Shown piece after piece: positions 28,542-37,891 of a DNA stretch of 64,000 nt; position 1 is the first letter of the stretch; the number at the start of each line of letters is the position of its first letter. Source of the stretch: Gluconacetobacter liquefaciens (GTDB lineage: Bacteria > Pseudomonadota > Alphaproteobacteria > Acetobacterales > Acetobacteraceae); assembly GCF_003350405.1 (NCBI RefSeq), contig NZ_QQAW01000003.1, forward strand, positions 372,001 to 436,000. Direction: 5' to 3'. A model generated the notes under the pieces. It saw only the letters and a list, made by a program, of their open reading frames with translations. It was not told the DNA's origin and did no database searches. The translations under genes were made by a program, and so were the position numbers.

Positions 28542-29270
28542 TCAGGGTTTTTCCCCGCCCAAAGCCTCATACTCCGCAGGCACGCCGCAGAATGTGATCA
28601 GCTCCGTCGGGATGAGGTCGTAGTGGATGCGCTGACCTGCTTTGATCAGATGATTATAAAGCGGTGCGATATAGAGTTCTGGCAAAGAGGGAGCCAGCCG
28701 TTCTCGCGCCAGCGCGTCGAGGAAGGATGAGGACTGCGCGAAATGATACAGCCCGTCGCAGCAGAGGTCGGAAATAGGCTGCTTTTCAGTCGTTCGCGCC
28801 GCCAGGGGTTCGTCACCGTCTTCCGTGGGGCCAACATAGGACCAGTTTGCACCTTCGCCCCGGAAAACTTCCAGATACCCATCGGAATGGTTGAACCAAC
28901 TGGCTTCAGGAAAGTGGAAACCGGTGCGGAATGTATCAATGTTGAAGATTGTCAGGGGAGTCCGGTCGTCGAGCGCGGCTTCCTTAATGCCGATTTCGAC
29001 CGTCTCTGCCTGTCCTGCCGTTTCCCGGTCCAGCACAACGATGCGGGCATCGCGGATACCGAGTTCGGTCGTTTCCTTGCGGATGAAGGCAGGCGTCTCT
29101 GCAACCGTCCGCGCAATGAAAATGAAGGGCAAATCATTGAAGTAGCGGGAGAAGCTTTCTACCGAATGCTTGAATACGCTCTTGCCGTGAAGAGGCAGCA
29201 TGTATTTTGGCTTGGTGTATCCCGCTTTTGTAAAGCGGCTCGACAGTCCGGCCATGGGAATGATGATCAT
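28542..29270 (-). CDS. Capsule-type sugar/small-molecule nucleotidyltransferase
   Basis: 242 residues. It opens MIIIPMAGLSSRF with KPKYMLPLHGKSVF, the GxG/K-P-K signature of NTP-transferase enzymes, and has DRETAGQAETV and the metal-binding type block LTIFNIDTF. Such enzymes join a phosphorylated sugar or polyol to a nucleoside triphosphate. The ATG overlaps the stop of the upstream kinase-fusion gene by 4 nt, so translation is coupled. Together with that gene and the HAD phosphatase it forms a three-gene cassette of the kind found in capsule loci. The substrate and whether CTP, GTP or another nucleotide is used are unknown. Confidence 0.78.
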   Translation of the reverse strand: MIIIPMAGLSSRFTKAGYTKPKYMLPLHGKSVFKHSVESFSRYFNDLPFIFIARTVAETPAFIRKETTELGIRDARIVVLDRETAGQAETVEIGIKEAALDDRTPLTIFNIDTFRTGFHFPEASWFNHSDGYLEVFRGEGANWSYVGPTEDGDEPLAARTTEKQPISDLCCDGLYHFAQSSSFLDALARERLAPSLPELYIAPLYNHLIKAGQRIHYDLIPTELITFCGVPAEYEALGGEKP

Positions 29271-30895
29271 GCGGGCTTTCCTTCCAAGGCGGAAAAAAGT
29301 CTGAGTGCATTAGCAATGAAGGCGGCCTGCCGGTCCGGACGGTCGGCGTGGAGGGGAAGCATCGAGACAAACAGAGAAGTCGTAATGGCTCCAATTTCCT
29401 GGCTGGCGGTAGAAATACCCGCGATCGTCAGATCGGCGAACTGATTTCGCAGCCAGTTCCGCTGGCTCGATGGAGGAAATTCCAGCGAGAAGCTGTACAT
29501 ATTCTGCTGCGTCAGCCGGTAACGGCCGGCGATGATCAGGTCGTATAAGCCGTTGATGGAATGGGAGAGCTTTGCAATGTCATAACGGATGTCACCGTAA
29601 ATATCATGTTCACCGCTGGAGACGTATCCGCGTGGGTCAATCACGGAAATGCGGTTATTGCGGGAATTATAGAGAATATTGCTGAAGCAGAAATCACCAT
29701 GCATGATGGTGGAGGGTTCCGCGGCATCCGGTACGGAAATCATGCCTTCCAGTGAGGTCGCGATCTCTGCAAGGGATGGCATGGGCCGACCGTTCAGCGA
29801 GAGTGGCTTTGCAATATCAAAGCCACTCTCCCGTGCGTAGCGTTCAAGCCGTTCGACGGTTTTCTTGCCCATGAGTTGCCGCGCATAGTGCGCGCGCGGA
29901 ATCTCGCCTTCGTGCGAGGCGCAGATCTCCAGGAACTCGGTACAGGAGCTGAGGAGCTTCTGCCATGTGATCCGGCCAATACCGGAGAATACGAAAAGTT
30001 CCGACAGGTTGGGAGCGTACTGGTACTCTGTGCTATAGAATGCGCGCGTGCCATCCTGGCCTTGATCGAGAAGGCGGGCGCTGTAGGGACGCGCATCGGC
30101 TGGAATGCGGGCAAACCAATTGGCTTCCGCCTGCATCTTGAAGGCGTCGGTCGAGAGTTTCTTGACTGTATTGCGGGTAATCTGCAGGGAGTTGAAGGAA
30201 CGCGCAGTGGTCACCATCCGTCGCGAATGGAAATACGTCTGCAGGTGGCCGAAATCGTACCAGTGTTCGATATTGTCCATGCGCATGGGGTGGAGCCGGT
30301 TATAGGCATTGACGCCACGTAAAAAGTCGTAGCCAGATCGCACCATCGCACGGACCAGTTCGCTGCAACTCGAGAACGCGAAATAACCGCAGGCTACGGG
30401 ACGGCTCAATTGCGTTTCCGAAGCGGCTTCTATAAGCTCAAGGCTCTCGATCTGCGTGCCTGAATGATTGATGGCCGCCCAGCAATAATCGTCTCCTTCT
30501 GCATGGGAGGCTACGACGTCCAGCCCGGAAGGCAGACGATCCAGCAACGTATCCCCGTGCAAAACGCGGATGCCAGCCGAATAGGCGCTGATACTGTTGA
30601 CGGCGAAGACGATCGAGGCCCCCAGATCCAGGCCATCGGGCACGAAAATGGGCGTTACGCCCTTGTCCTTGAAGCTCTGAAGATCATGTGCCGGAACGTC
30701 GAAACTCTCCGGCAAGGTGATATAGATCGGCGATGCCTCGGTCAGATCCTGCTTGAGGCTGGCAATCTGCATGTCGTACAAGCGGCCCACGCCCAGTGGC
30801 AGAAAGGCCGGCGGCAAAGGCCCGAACTCTGCAACGAGTTCATGGCTGACGTAAGCGCCTGATGCAATGACGCTGATAAGGTTGGGGTGAATCAT
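29267..30895 (-). CDS. Fusion of nucleotidyltransferase-like and aminoglycoside-phosphotransferase-like kinase domains
   Basis: 542 residues. Residues 1 to about 230 resemble a nucleotidyltransferase-like fold (GVGRLYDMQIASLKQDL, IRVLHGDTLLDRLP) without the usual N-terminal GxGxR loop, so this part may be regulatory or degenerate. Residues from about 270 form an APH/choline-kinase-type domain with the Brenner motif IMHGDFCFSNILY and the following VIDPRG, the catalytic and metal-binding positions. It overlaps both neighbours by 4 nt. The likely role is to phosphorylate a small alcohol or sugar that is then nucleotidylated for capsule synthesis. Kinase-fold assignment is strong; the substrate is not known. 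Confidence 0.75.
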   Translation of the reverse strand: MIHPNLISVIASGAYVSHELVAEFGPLPPAFLPLGVGRLYDMQIASLKQDLTEASPIYITLPESFDVPAHDLQSFKDKGVTPIFVPDGLDLGASIVFAVNSISAYSAGIRVLHGDTLLDRLPSGLDVVASHAEGDDYCWAAINHSGTQIESLELIEAASETQLSRPVACGYFAFSSCSELVRAMVRSGYDFLRGVNAYNRLHPMRMDNIEHWYDFGHLQTYFHSRRMVTTARSFNSLQITRNTVKKLSTDAFKMQAEANWFARIPADARPYSARLLDQGQDGTRAFYSTEYQYAPNLSELFVFSGIGRITWQKLLSSCTEFLEICASHEGEIPRAHYARQLMGKKTVERLERYARESGFDIAKPLSLNGRPMPSLAEIATSLEGMISVPDAAEPSTIMHGDFCFSNILYNSRNNRISVIDPRGYVSSGEHDIYGDIRYDIAKLSHSINGLYDLIIAGRYRLTQQNMYSFSLEFPPSSQRNWLRNQFADLTIAGISTASQEIGAITTSLFVSMLPLHADRPDRQAAFIANALRLFSALEGKPA

Positions 30896-31266
30896 TTATC
30901 TGTTTCAATCAGGCGGTTAATCTCTTCGAGAGACAAATTGAGAAACTCTGAAGGCCGGATGGCTCGATCATCAATATAGAAGCCCTCCGTTCCGCACCAT
31001 GCCTTGCCGACGTAGATTTCATCGTAAGGCACTTCATGCTTGCGCAACCATTCCAAGATGATCGGCAATGTATTGGCGTTGATCTTGCCGATCGCCCCAT
31101 TATAGGTGCGCATGTTCCGCGCCGTCTGAATCAGAATTTCAAAACCTTGAGCCTTGTATTCCCTGAGTTTTTTGATCAGTGGCAGATTCGGTTCCTTGTC
31201 TGCGTATGACAGGTCCGGATTGTTTCTGGTCAGGGTATCATCAAGATCGACGACAAGGCGTTTCAT
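30892..31266 (-). CDS. HAD-family capsule biosynthesis phosphatase (EcbF/BcbF-like)
   Basis: 124 residues. HAD motif I is LVVDLDDTLT (Asp nucleophile and Asp+2). The short protein continues with IQTARNMRTYNG (motif II-type Thr), VGKAWCGTEG (Lys) and YIDDRAIRP (acidic motif). Size and pattern match the compact capsule-locus phosphatases named EcbF/BcbF. ATG 31266 is preferred over an upstream start that adds 19 unconserved residues. It overlaps the kinase-fusion gene by 4 nt and is the first gene of the coupled cassette. It probably dephosphorylates an intermediate of an activated capsule precursor. Confidence 0.82.
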   Translation of the reverse strand: MKRLVVDLDDTLTRNNPDLSYADKEPNLPLIKKLREYKAQGFEILIQTARNMRTYNGAIGKINANTLPIILEWLRKHEVPYDEIYVGKAWCGTEGFYIDDRAIRPSEFLNLSLEEINRLIETDK

Positions 31267-31806
31267 AGGGGCTCCGCTAATTGACGATTTTGGGAAAGCA
31301 GACACATTGACATCCATCTTCATTGCTCGAAAGCGTGCGATGGACAGACGGCTTGATGAGTGAATTAAAGTAGAATGGTCCTGTTGAACAGAGTGGGGCG
31401 AGGGCGGATTTCCGGCTGAAAGTCTAGATGAGAGAGGATGCGATCTTCTCGTGCATCATTAAGGCGGAATATAGGATGAAAAATGGCTGACTGATGCCTG
31501 CCTGAGCGCCCCTCTGAAGATGTCATTTGCCCTGTCCATTGCTGATTTCGACAAAGCGGGTGCATCGGGGACGATGGTCATGGAAAATTCACGACGTTAT
31601 GCGGTTCGGTCTCGGGAGAGATAGAACTGTTACGAAGGTCGATCAAGCCCGTCATGTCTGCTTGGAACATCTCTATCGAAAGTCGCGGCCCTTAGCTCTC
31701 CGTCGAATCTTCTACGAGCCATGCGGTGCCAGAAACAGGAAAAGAGCTGCATATCAATTATCAATGGGCAGATTGATCCGGGTTCGAAGATTCACTCGGC
31801 AGATGG
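31267..31806. other. 540-bp gene-free gap inside the capsule block
   Basis: This stretch separates the GT9 gene from the HAD cassette, both on the minus strand. Open frames on either strand are short and unconvincing. It probably holds the promoter for the HAD cassette. The length is unusual for this tightly packed block and may reflect a deleted gene. Confidence 0.4.
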
Positions 31807-33642
31807 TCATGCAGGTTGTGTCTTTTCGTTCTGACGAGCGATCTCTTCCAGTGTTGTATCGAGGACTGTGGCGACGGGAATGGATGTAACGCATATCGCA
31901 TCCATACCGCAGGAAAGCCGGTCGTTCAGGCCGCATCCGGCACAGGGAACACGGCGTGAGAGGATGACTCCTCCACGATTTTGTCCCCATTCCTGCCAGT
32001 TCACACGCGGGATGGCGATGCTGACAACGCTGACGCCCCGCGTGGCAGCCAGGTGTTTGGGGCCCGTGTCGTTGGCAACCAGAAGCAGAGTATGCGACAG
32101 GAGTGTGTCGAATGCATTCATATCGATGGATGGCATCAGCCTGACGCCGGCTAGGCTTTTGCACTGTGCCTTTATGGAGTCCGTCAGGTCATCCTTGTCG
32201 ATGAACAACAGAACCGGGATATGCGTGGCAGCATGGAAATCTGCGCAAAATGCCAGAAAGTTGGGCAGAGGCCATCGGTTGATGGGATGGCGCGCGCCAG
32301 AATGCACGACAATATAGCCCTTCTTTGCCACCCCATGGTCGCTAAGAATGGAATCGTCGCTGCTCGATTGACGACGGGGGACGACGGTCTGGCCCATGTG
32401 CAATGCCCCCTCAAGGGCAGAGACCAGCATGCTGACATGGGCTGCGTGATTGACGACTGCCTTGCGATTAACCTTGTCGCGTGACGTAACCTCGATACCA
32501 AAATCAATGAAAGGGAATTGACCAGGTTTGAAGCTCACCCTGTAGCGTGCGGCACACAGCCGCATCAGGGGCTGACTTTCGGCTCCGGGAGAAAGGTCGA
32601 TCGCCAGATCGAACTCTCGTCCGCGCAGGGTTTGGCGTAAGGCATGTTCAGCCTCGGCGGTCAGGAAACGACGTTCCGTTCTACCGTTGTAGGATAGGGA
32701 AAGAGAAAGATATTCGTCGGCGACCCCTGAGGCGATCAGAATGGGTACGATGGCCGTTTGCGACAGAACGGTGATGCGCGCTTCGGGGAAGAGCGCCCTC
32801 AGACGTGCCATGGCGGGCAGGGAAGCCGAAACGTCTCCTAGCTGGTCCGTGCGCAGGATCAGAATGGAGCGGATGCTCCCAGAAAAAATTTGCTCCTGGG
32901 GCCGGTGTCGCTCAGTCGGCAAGGACAGAACGTGGTCGATCGTCCCCATCTTGTCATCAGACGCGGAAGGTACAAACGCATCGGAATGTCGGACCCCGTC
33001 GGGGAGGGATGCGGTAATCTCCTCTTGCGGCCTCACGGTCACCCAGCGGCGGATGTGTCCGGCATGACGCGTGCCTGCATAAATATTCATATGCAGTCTC
33101 TGTCGGCCAACCGGCAGTTGGGCGGTATCCACCCACGCGTTGACGCCCCAGATTTTCAGAGCGCCGATCTTGCGGACCAGCACAGGCGTGGCAACAGCGA
33201 TGTCTGCTGTGGCACCATCGGGATTGATGCTGGCGCGCGTCAGGTCATGCCGCGATGAAATGAGAACACGAAAGGCGATCACGCCCGACAGGACGGGAAG
33301 TCCTGTCGGGGTTCTCAGGTTGCCGATCTGCACCAGCGCGATCCGCGTTCTGGAGACGGCAAACAGAAAGACGAAGGCGTAGTAAAGTCCGGAGAGCCGT
33401 TTGCCGATGCGGGGAAATTTCCGGCTGATGGCAGGTGCCGGGCGCGTCAGGAACCATTTGACGTTGCGTGGCAAGGGAAGAGTCATCAGATCGGAAAATG
33501 GCGAATCTGCCGCGTTGTCGCGCAGGGAAGGGAGGGGGGCATCCGGGTCGGTATCCAGCCCCTGATAGGAGGCTGCGGAACAGGTCCGCGTGTCGAGCGT
33601 GCTGCAGGACGGCTCGAGAGACCTGGTCGACTGTTTCACCAT
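31807..33642 (-). CDS. Family 9 (heptosyltransferase-like) glycosyltransferase with long N-terminal extension
   Basis: 611 residues. From about residue 270 it is a GT9 domain: SILILRTDQLGDVSASLP opens the first Rossmann half, and YIVVHSGARHPINRWPLPNF plus VANDTGPKHLAATRG near residue 530 form the nucleotide-sugar side, as in ADP-heptose:LPS heptosyltransferases. The first ~270 residues are unusual: an unstructured start, a hydrophobic segment (LYYAFVFLFAVS) and a beta-rich part (KIWGVNAWVDTAQLPVG). Normal heptosyltransferases have about 350 residues. It follows the ABC exporter genes after a 258-nt gap. With hldE in the same island, an ADP-heptose-like donor is plausible but not shown. Confidence 0.78.
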   Translation of the reverse strand: MVKQSTRSLEPSCSTLDTRTCSAASYQGLDTDPDAPLPSLRDNAADSPFSDLMTLPLPRNVKWFLTRPAPAISRKFPRIGKRLSGLYYAFVFLFAVSRTRIALVQIGNLRTPTGLPVLSGVIAFRVLISSRHDLTRASINPDGATADIAVATPVLVRKIGALKIWGVNAWVDTAQLPVGRQRLHMNIYAGTRHAGHIRRWVTVRPQEEITASLPDGVRHSDAFVPSASDDKMGTIDHVLSLPTERHRPQEQIFSGSIRSILILRTDQLGDVSASLPAMARLRALFPEARITVLSQTAIVPILIASGVADEYLSLSLSYNGRTERRFLTAEAEHALRQTLRGREFDLAIDLSPGAESQPLMRLCAARYRVSFKPGQFPFIDFGIEVTSRDKVNRKAVVNHAAHVSMLVSALEGALHMGQTVVPRRQSSSDDSILSDHGVAKKGYIVVHSGARHPINRWPLPNFLAFCADFHAATHIPVLLFIDKDDLTDSIKAQCKSLAGVRLMPSIDMNAFDTLLSHTLLLVANDTGPKHLAATRGVSVVSIAIPRVNWQEWGQNRGGVILSRRVPCAGCGLNDRLSCGMDAICVTSIPVATVLDTTLEEIARQNEKTQPA

Positions 33643-33900
33643 GCGTTCCCAGTAGATTTCCGATTTTGAGCCCGGCCGCAGAAAGAACCCATGCCCCGCA
33701 GGCTGCCCTTCTGGCCGTTAGCCCCGGCGTTGCGAAGCCGCATTTTCCCGTTCTTCTGGTCGCTCGCACTGAAGAGAGGATGCGGTTTTATATGAAACTG
33801 GATAGTTTCTCCGCCGGTTTGTGGCAAATGAATTCGTTTGCCGGAACAGGGGGGGGCTGCGCGCTGGTAGAGGGTGCGCGCTATCTTTGCAACGGGCAGT

Positions 33901-34548
33901 TTAAAAATTATTATACATATCCACGCCTTCCTGCACGCTGGCGCAGATGGTCATCTTGCCGTCTCGTAGAACCATGCTGTGATCGCATGTATCCTTGATG
34001 AAATCCATGCTGTGGGAAACGATCACAAGCGAGCGGTCCTGGCGCTTGTCAAAAAGTTCACGGCGGCACCTCTCCGAAAAGCGGGCGTCGCCGACCATGA
34101 TGACCTCATCGATCAGATAGCATTCGAACTCGATCGCGATGGACAATGCGAAGGCGAGCCGGGCACGCATGCCGGATGAGTAGGTTTTTACCGGCTCGCG
34201 GAGATGGCTGCCGAGCTCGGAAAAATCGTCTACAAAGCGGCGCATTTCCCCATAATCGCGATCATAGATACGCGCGATGAAACGCAGATTATCGAGGCCG
34301 CTCAGGCTGCCCTGGAATGCCCCGGAAAACGCCAGGGGCCAGGAGACTGACATGTTCCGCTCGACCTGCCCTGATGTGGGCAGGTCCACACCACCAATGA
34401 TGCGCAGGAGCGTCGATTTTCCGGCGCCGTTATGCCCCAGGATGCCCCACTTCTCGCCGCGCTGAACCGTGCAGTTCACCCCGTTGAGGACACGCCTTAC
34501 GCCGGATGACGTATGGAACTCCTTGACGATGTCGACGCACTTTATCAT
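33901..34548 (-). CDS. kpsT: Capsule polysaccharide ABC transporter, ATP-binding subunit
   Basis: 215 residues. Walker A is GHNGAGKST, the ABC signature YSSGMRARLAFALS and Walker B CYLIDEVIM, followed by the switch His in VIVSHSMDF. The short length and SSGMRAR signature match KpsT/BexA/CtrD proteins that energise export of lipid-linked capsular polysaccharide across the inner membrane. The permease gene lies 12 nt upstream and the KpsE/KpsD-type genes precede it, so this is a complete export operon. Confidence 0.93.
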   Translation of the reverse strand: MIKCVDIVKEFHTSSGVRRVLNGVNCTVQRGEKWGILGHNGAGKSTLLRIIGGVDLPTSGQVERNMSVSWPLAFSGAFQGSLSGLDNLRFIARIYDRDYGEMRRFVDDFSELGSHLREPVKTYSSGMRARLAFALSIAIEFECYLIDEVIMVGDARFSERCRRELFDKRQDRSLVIVSHSMDFIKDTCDHSMVLRDGKMTICASVQEGVDMYNNF

Positions 34549-34560
34549 GGCTTCGCGGCT

Positions 34561-35367
34561 CTAACCTGTGATCTCGAGATGTTTTCTGACGCCCGCCGTC
34601 AGGATGATGCCGATCAGGAGCAGCAGAACTGTCATCCATGTATTGTAGAAAAGGTCGTATCTGACGCTGGCTTCGATGCCGAACTGGCCGCCTCGGATCA
34701 TTTCTATGTTGTTGGCCATGGGAGATAGGAGCAGAATCCATTGGTAACGCAGGGGAAGCCACGCAACCATGATGAACGCGCCGGAAAACGGGAGGGAGAG
34801 GTAAGAAATAATAGATACCACTTTCTCGACGAGATCCGAGATCTCGCTCAGCGATGCTGCGAGGAGGGCCGTGGCGAAGCAGAAAATGGACTGATAGAGG
34901 AGTCCCAGCACGATGAGGCCATAACTCTGCGGGGGCTTCATGTAGCCGAGGATAATGGCCACCCCGAGCACAAGCATGCCGGCCATGATTGTCCCTATGA
35001 TTTCCAGGAACGTGCGTGCTGTGATGATGTCGAACGGCGTTACCTGCCGATGGAAAAGCAGGCTGCCGTTGGACTCATAGGCCTTGACCGCGCGCCCAAG
35101 GCAATGTCGCCACATCGTTAGGGGAACATATCCTGTCACCACGAGAGCCGTCATGGCCAAGCCATGTTCACGGGCTGGGCGAATGGCGGTCCAGACAATG
35201 GCGACGCCCGCGCAGAAAAGGATGGGCTCGCCAATCACCCACAGGAAACCCAGGTTATCCCGCCCATAGCGAGTATGAATTTCCCGCAGGATGAGTGCAT
35301 GAATAACTTTGTACTGTAGGCGGAAATGGGAGAGGAGCCTATTGCTCGACCGCAATTGCCGCTTCAT
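34561..35367 (-). CDS. kpsM: Capsule polysaccharide ABC transporter permease
   Basis: 268 residues with about six membrane segments. The N-terminal block ALILREIHTRYGRDNLGFLW is the conserved cytoplasmic entry of the ABC-2 polysaccharide exporters (KpsM/BexB/CtrC). It pairs with the ATPase immediately downstream. Its start overlaps the end of the kpsE-like gene by 4 nt, so the two are translationally coupled. Confidence 0.93.
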   Translation of the reverse strand: MKRQLRSSNRLLSHFRLQYKVIHALILREIHTRYGRDNLGFLWVIGEPILFCAGVAIVWTAIRPAREHGLAMTALVVTGYVPLTMWRHCLGRAVKAYESNGSLLFHRQVTPFDIITARTFLEIIGTIMAGMLVLGVAIILGYMKPPQSYGLIVLGLLYQSIFCFATALLAASLSEISDLVEKVVSIISYLSLPFSGAFIMVAWLPLRYQWILLLSPMANNIEMIRGGQFGIEASVRYDLFYNTWMTVLLLLIGIILTAGVRKHLEITG

Positions 35368-36560
35368 GTGATCCGATGCTCCCGAGCGCCCGCGACGAGA
35401 AGACGACCCATAATATAGACGCCGTAGAAGCAGAGGATCGAAATCGCCATCACCTCGATGGTCGGCGGATAGGCAGGGTAATCAGGCTTGTCGGGTTGCG
35501 TGACTTCCTCCAGGAACACCATCTGATGGTCCGCCCGGGCCTTGGCGCTCTGCAATGACGTGACTTCGGACGCCAGGACCTGCTGCAGAATCTGCCTCTG
35601 GATGGTCAGGGTGTCATACTCCGTCAGGCGCGGCACCAGGGACTGCGAGTCTCCCGTCAGGCGGGCGGAAGCGGTCTCCAGTTCCTTGCGCAGGATATCG
35701 ATCTGGTGCTGATACACCGCGATGGAGGGGCTGTCGGGTGCCGTCTGGCGGGTCTGGTCCAGACGCATCTGCGTCGCGGTCAACAGGGATTGCAGCGCGT
35801 ATTGTGAGGACACCAGCGGCGTGCTCTGCTTTTCCGGATCGATCATCGCACTGGTGTTGCGGAAGGCTGCAAGGCGGGTTTGCAGATCGCGTATCTCCCC
35901 CAGCGTTGCAGTGACTTCCTTCTGGGCGGCATCCACCAGATTCGCGCGCTGACGGCGGTTGATATCGTTGATCAGGTCTTCCGCAGCAGCGATGAGCGCT
36001 TTTGCGATCCGCTGCGAATCATCTGCGCTAAAGGTCCGGACCGTCAGGACAGACAGGGAGGTATCGGCGTCGATCTGTGCCTTAACGTGACGTTTATAGT
36101 ACTTATAGAAGCTTTCGAGATCCCGCCGGGAATACCAGTTGGGGAAACGGGCTATGAAATCCGCCTCCTTGCGGGAGAATACCCGCGCAAGATCATTATT
36201 GCGAAGCAGGAGCGTCATGGCATCGCGCGAGACCAGATAATCCTGCACCGCGAAGGTATCGTCGCTGGTAACGGACTCGCCCGCGCCACTCTGCAGCATC
36301 ATTGTAAGCGGCAGGCCGCTGGCGCTGTGTTCGCCTCGCACCATGAAGTGGGCTTCGGAAATATACTGCGGCGTCGCAAGGCATATCAGGTAAAGGAACA
36401 GCAGGATGTTGGGCACGATAACCGTGAAGAAAAGTCCCATCCCGATCTTGTTCCGCACAAAGGTCACGCAGGCTTCGTACGCTTTCGCCGAACGAACCCG
36501 CCGGGCTGCGGGTGCGGGTGTTGCGACCAATGAAGGATATTCCTGATACTCATCTGACAT
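35364..36560 (-). CDS. kpsE: Capsule export inner-membrane adaptor (KpsE/BexC/CtrB type)
   Basis: 398 residues with the PCP-2-like topology: one N-terminal membrane segment at about 45-65 (LFFTVIVPNILLFLYL), a long periplasmic region with coiled coil at about 200-335 (EIRDLQTRLAAFRNTSAM, EYDTLTIQRQILQQVLA), the PDKPDYPAYPP proline segment and a C-terminal membrane helix. Such proteins link the ABC exporter with the outer-membrane channel. ATG 36560 is chosen for its AGGAAAG Shine-Dalgarno eight bases upstream; a TTG at 36581 is the alternative. Confidence 0.9.
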   Translation of the reverse strand: MSDEYQEYPSLVATPAPAARRVRSAKAYEACVTFVRNKIGMGLFFTVIVPNILLFLYLICLATPQYISEAHFMVRGEHSASGLPLTMMLQSGAGESVTSDDTFAVQDYLVSRDAMTLLLRNNDLARVFSRKEADFIARFPNWYSRRDLESFYKYYKRHVKAQIDADTSLSVLTVRTFSADDSQRIAKALIAAAEDLINDINRRQRANLVDAAQKEVTATLGEIRDLQTRLAAFRNTSAMIDPEKQSTPLVSSQYALQSLLTATQMRLDQTRQTAPDSPSIAVYQHQIDILRKELETASARLTGDSQSLVPRLTEYDTLTIQRQILQQVLASEVTSLQSAKARADHQMVFLEEVTQPDKPDYPAYPPTIEVMAISILCFYGVYIMGRLLVAGAREHRIT

Positions 36561-36634
36561 CGAAAAACTTTCCTGCCCCAACCTTATCGAAAATGTCCAT
36601 GCCCCGTTTCGCAGCGGGAGTTCCGGCCGGTGCC

Positions 36635-37891
36635 TCAGTGCGCCATATATCCCGCAGTGATACCGGGTTGGATAATCGTGCTGATAAGGGCGAACAGTTT
36701 ATAGAATTCATTAGCCTTGGCGTTGGAGAAGTACAGCATGTCCTTGTCTCTCATGACAAAATGCTGACCAAGAAAGTAATTGCCGGGGTTCATCATATCG
36801 ATCTGGTAAACGATCGGCGTAGAGGATTTGCCCGGGGTTACGGGGAGACCCAAGCGCCGGACGATATCATTGTTTTCATAGCGCAGAAGGAAAATTCCAT
36901 TGGGATCGGCCCGTTCATCCATCGGCCCCCCCACGCGGGCGATGGCTTCTGCCAGGGAGAGTTCAGGCACCGTGAAAGGGACTTCCGATACCTTGCCCGC
37001 CGCACCAAAAACCGTAAAGGTCCGCGGTTTGTAAATGACCTCCACACGATCGCCGGGATGAATGGCGATATTCTGTGAGGGGTCGCTCTCCGGTATGCTC
37101 ATCGCCACGCGGACTACCCGGTTGCCGCGGGTCAACTGGATGATCGAATCCTCGGGAGGATGAAGGGTGCCCTGCGCCAAGGCGATGACATCCATGATAC
37201 GCTCTCGCGCGGGGGTCAGCAACACCCGTCCCGAGCGTTTGACATCACCGTACACGATGGCCGAGTTGGTCACACCCTGTACGACATGCACGATCACTTG
37301 TGGTGCCTGGGATTTGCGGGCGAGAGCCTCGCGTACCATCGTTGCCACCTGATCCACCGTGCGTCCTGCCACATTCAGCGTTCCCACGTAGGGCACCGTG
37401 ACAGTTCCCTTGGCACTGACGTTCAGAGGGGGCAGGTTGCTCAGCGTTGCGGTGGCGCTGTTACCGTGCGGATCCTGTCCGCTGGTGCTGCCAGAGAGAA
37501 TGGAGCCCGTGCTCTGGCTACTGGTGGCCTCGCCAGCCAGGGCAGATGCCATCGACATGCCGCTGGCGTTGGTGCCGCCGCCGCCGAACAGGCTGTTGCC
37601 GAGTTCGTAGACAGAAACCTGGATCGTATCGCCCGGGCCGATCATGTCGTTGCCCGTGGCGCGATCGGTTACCTGTTCGAGAGACGAAAGCGGTGTTGGG
37701 GCATCACTGGCAAGAAGCGTCAGCAGGTCGGCACTGATCTTCACGATGCCAAAGCCCTGCGTATTCTGCTTGGGGTCTTTTTGTATCTGGAGAATGTGAG
37801 ATTCCGTGGGACCGCTCCGTGGCAGGGAGCTGCATCCTGCCAGAAGAAAGAGGCTGGTCGCCAGAACGCCCGGTAACCGCGCCGTCGTCAT
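36635..37891 (-). CDS. kpsD: Outer-membrane polysaccharide export lipoprotein (Wza/KpsD-type OPX)
   Basis: 418 residues. The lipobox LLAGC places the lipidated cysteine at residue 20, so ATG 37891 is chosen and a longer start is rejected. A Poly_export domain follows (MIGPGDTIQVSVYELG, then VTVPYVGTLNVAGRTVDQV), then SLBB-type repeats (NSAIVYGDVKRSGRVLL and TFTVFGAAGKVSEVPF). A low-complexity Gly/Ser insert at about 105-150 is unusual. It forms the outer-membrane channel for capsular polysaccharide. It is first in the export operon, 74 nt before the KpsE gene. No kpsC or kpsS gene was found in the window. Confidence 0.9.
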   Translation of the reverse strand: MTTARLPGVLATSLFLLAGCSSLPRSGPTESHILQIQKDPKQNTQGFGIVKISADLLTLLASDAPTPLSSLEQVTDRATGNDMIGPGDTIQVSVYELGNSLFGGGGTNASGMSMASALAGEATSSQSTGSILSGSTSGQDPHGNSATATLSNLPPLNVSAKGTVTVPYVGTLNVAGRTVDQVATMVREALARKSQAPQVIVHVVQGVTNSAIVYGDVKRSGRVLLTPARERIMDVIALAQGTLHPPEDSIIQLTRGNRVVRVAMSIPESDPSQNIAIHPGDRVEVIYKPRTFTVFGAAGKVSEVPFTVPELSLAEAIARVGGPMDERADPNGIFLLRYENNDIVRRLGLPVTPGKSSTPIVYQIDMMNPGNYFLGQHFVMRDKDMLYFSNAKANEFYKLFALISTIIQPGITAGYMAH

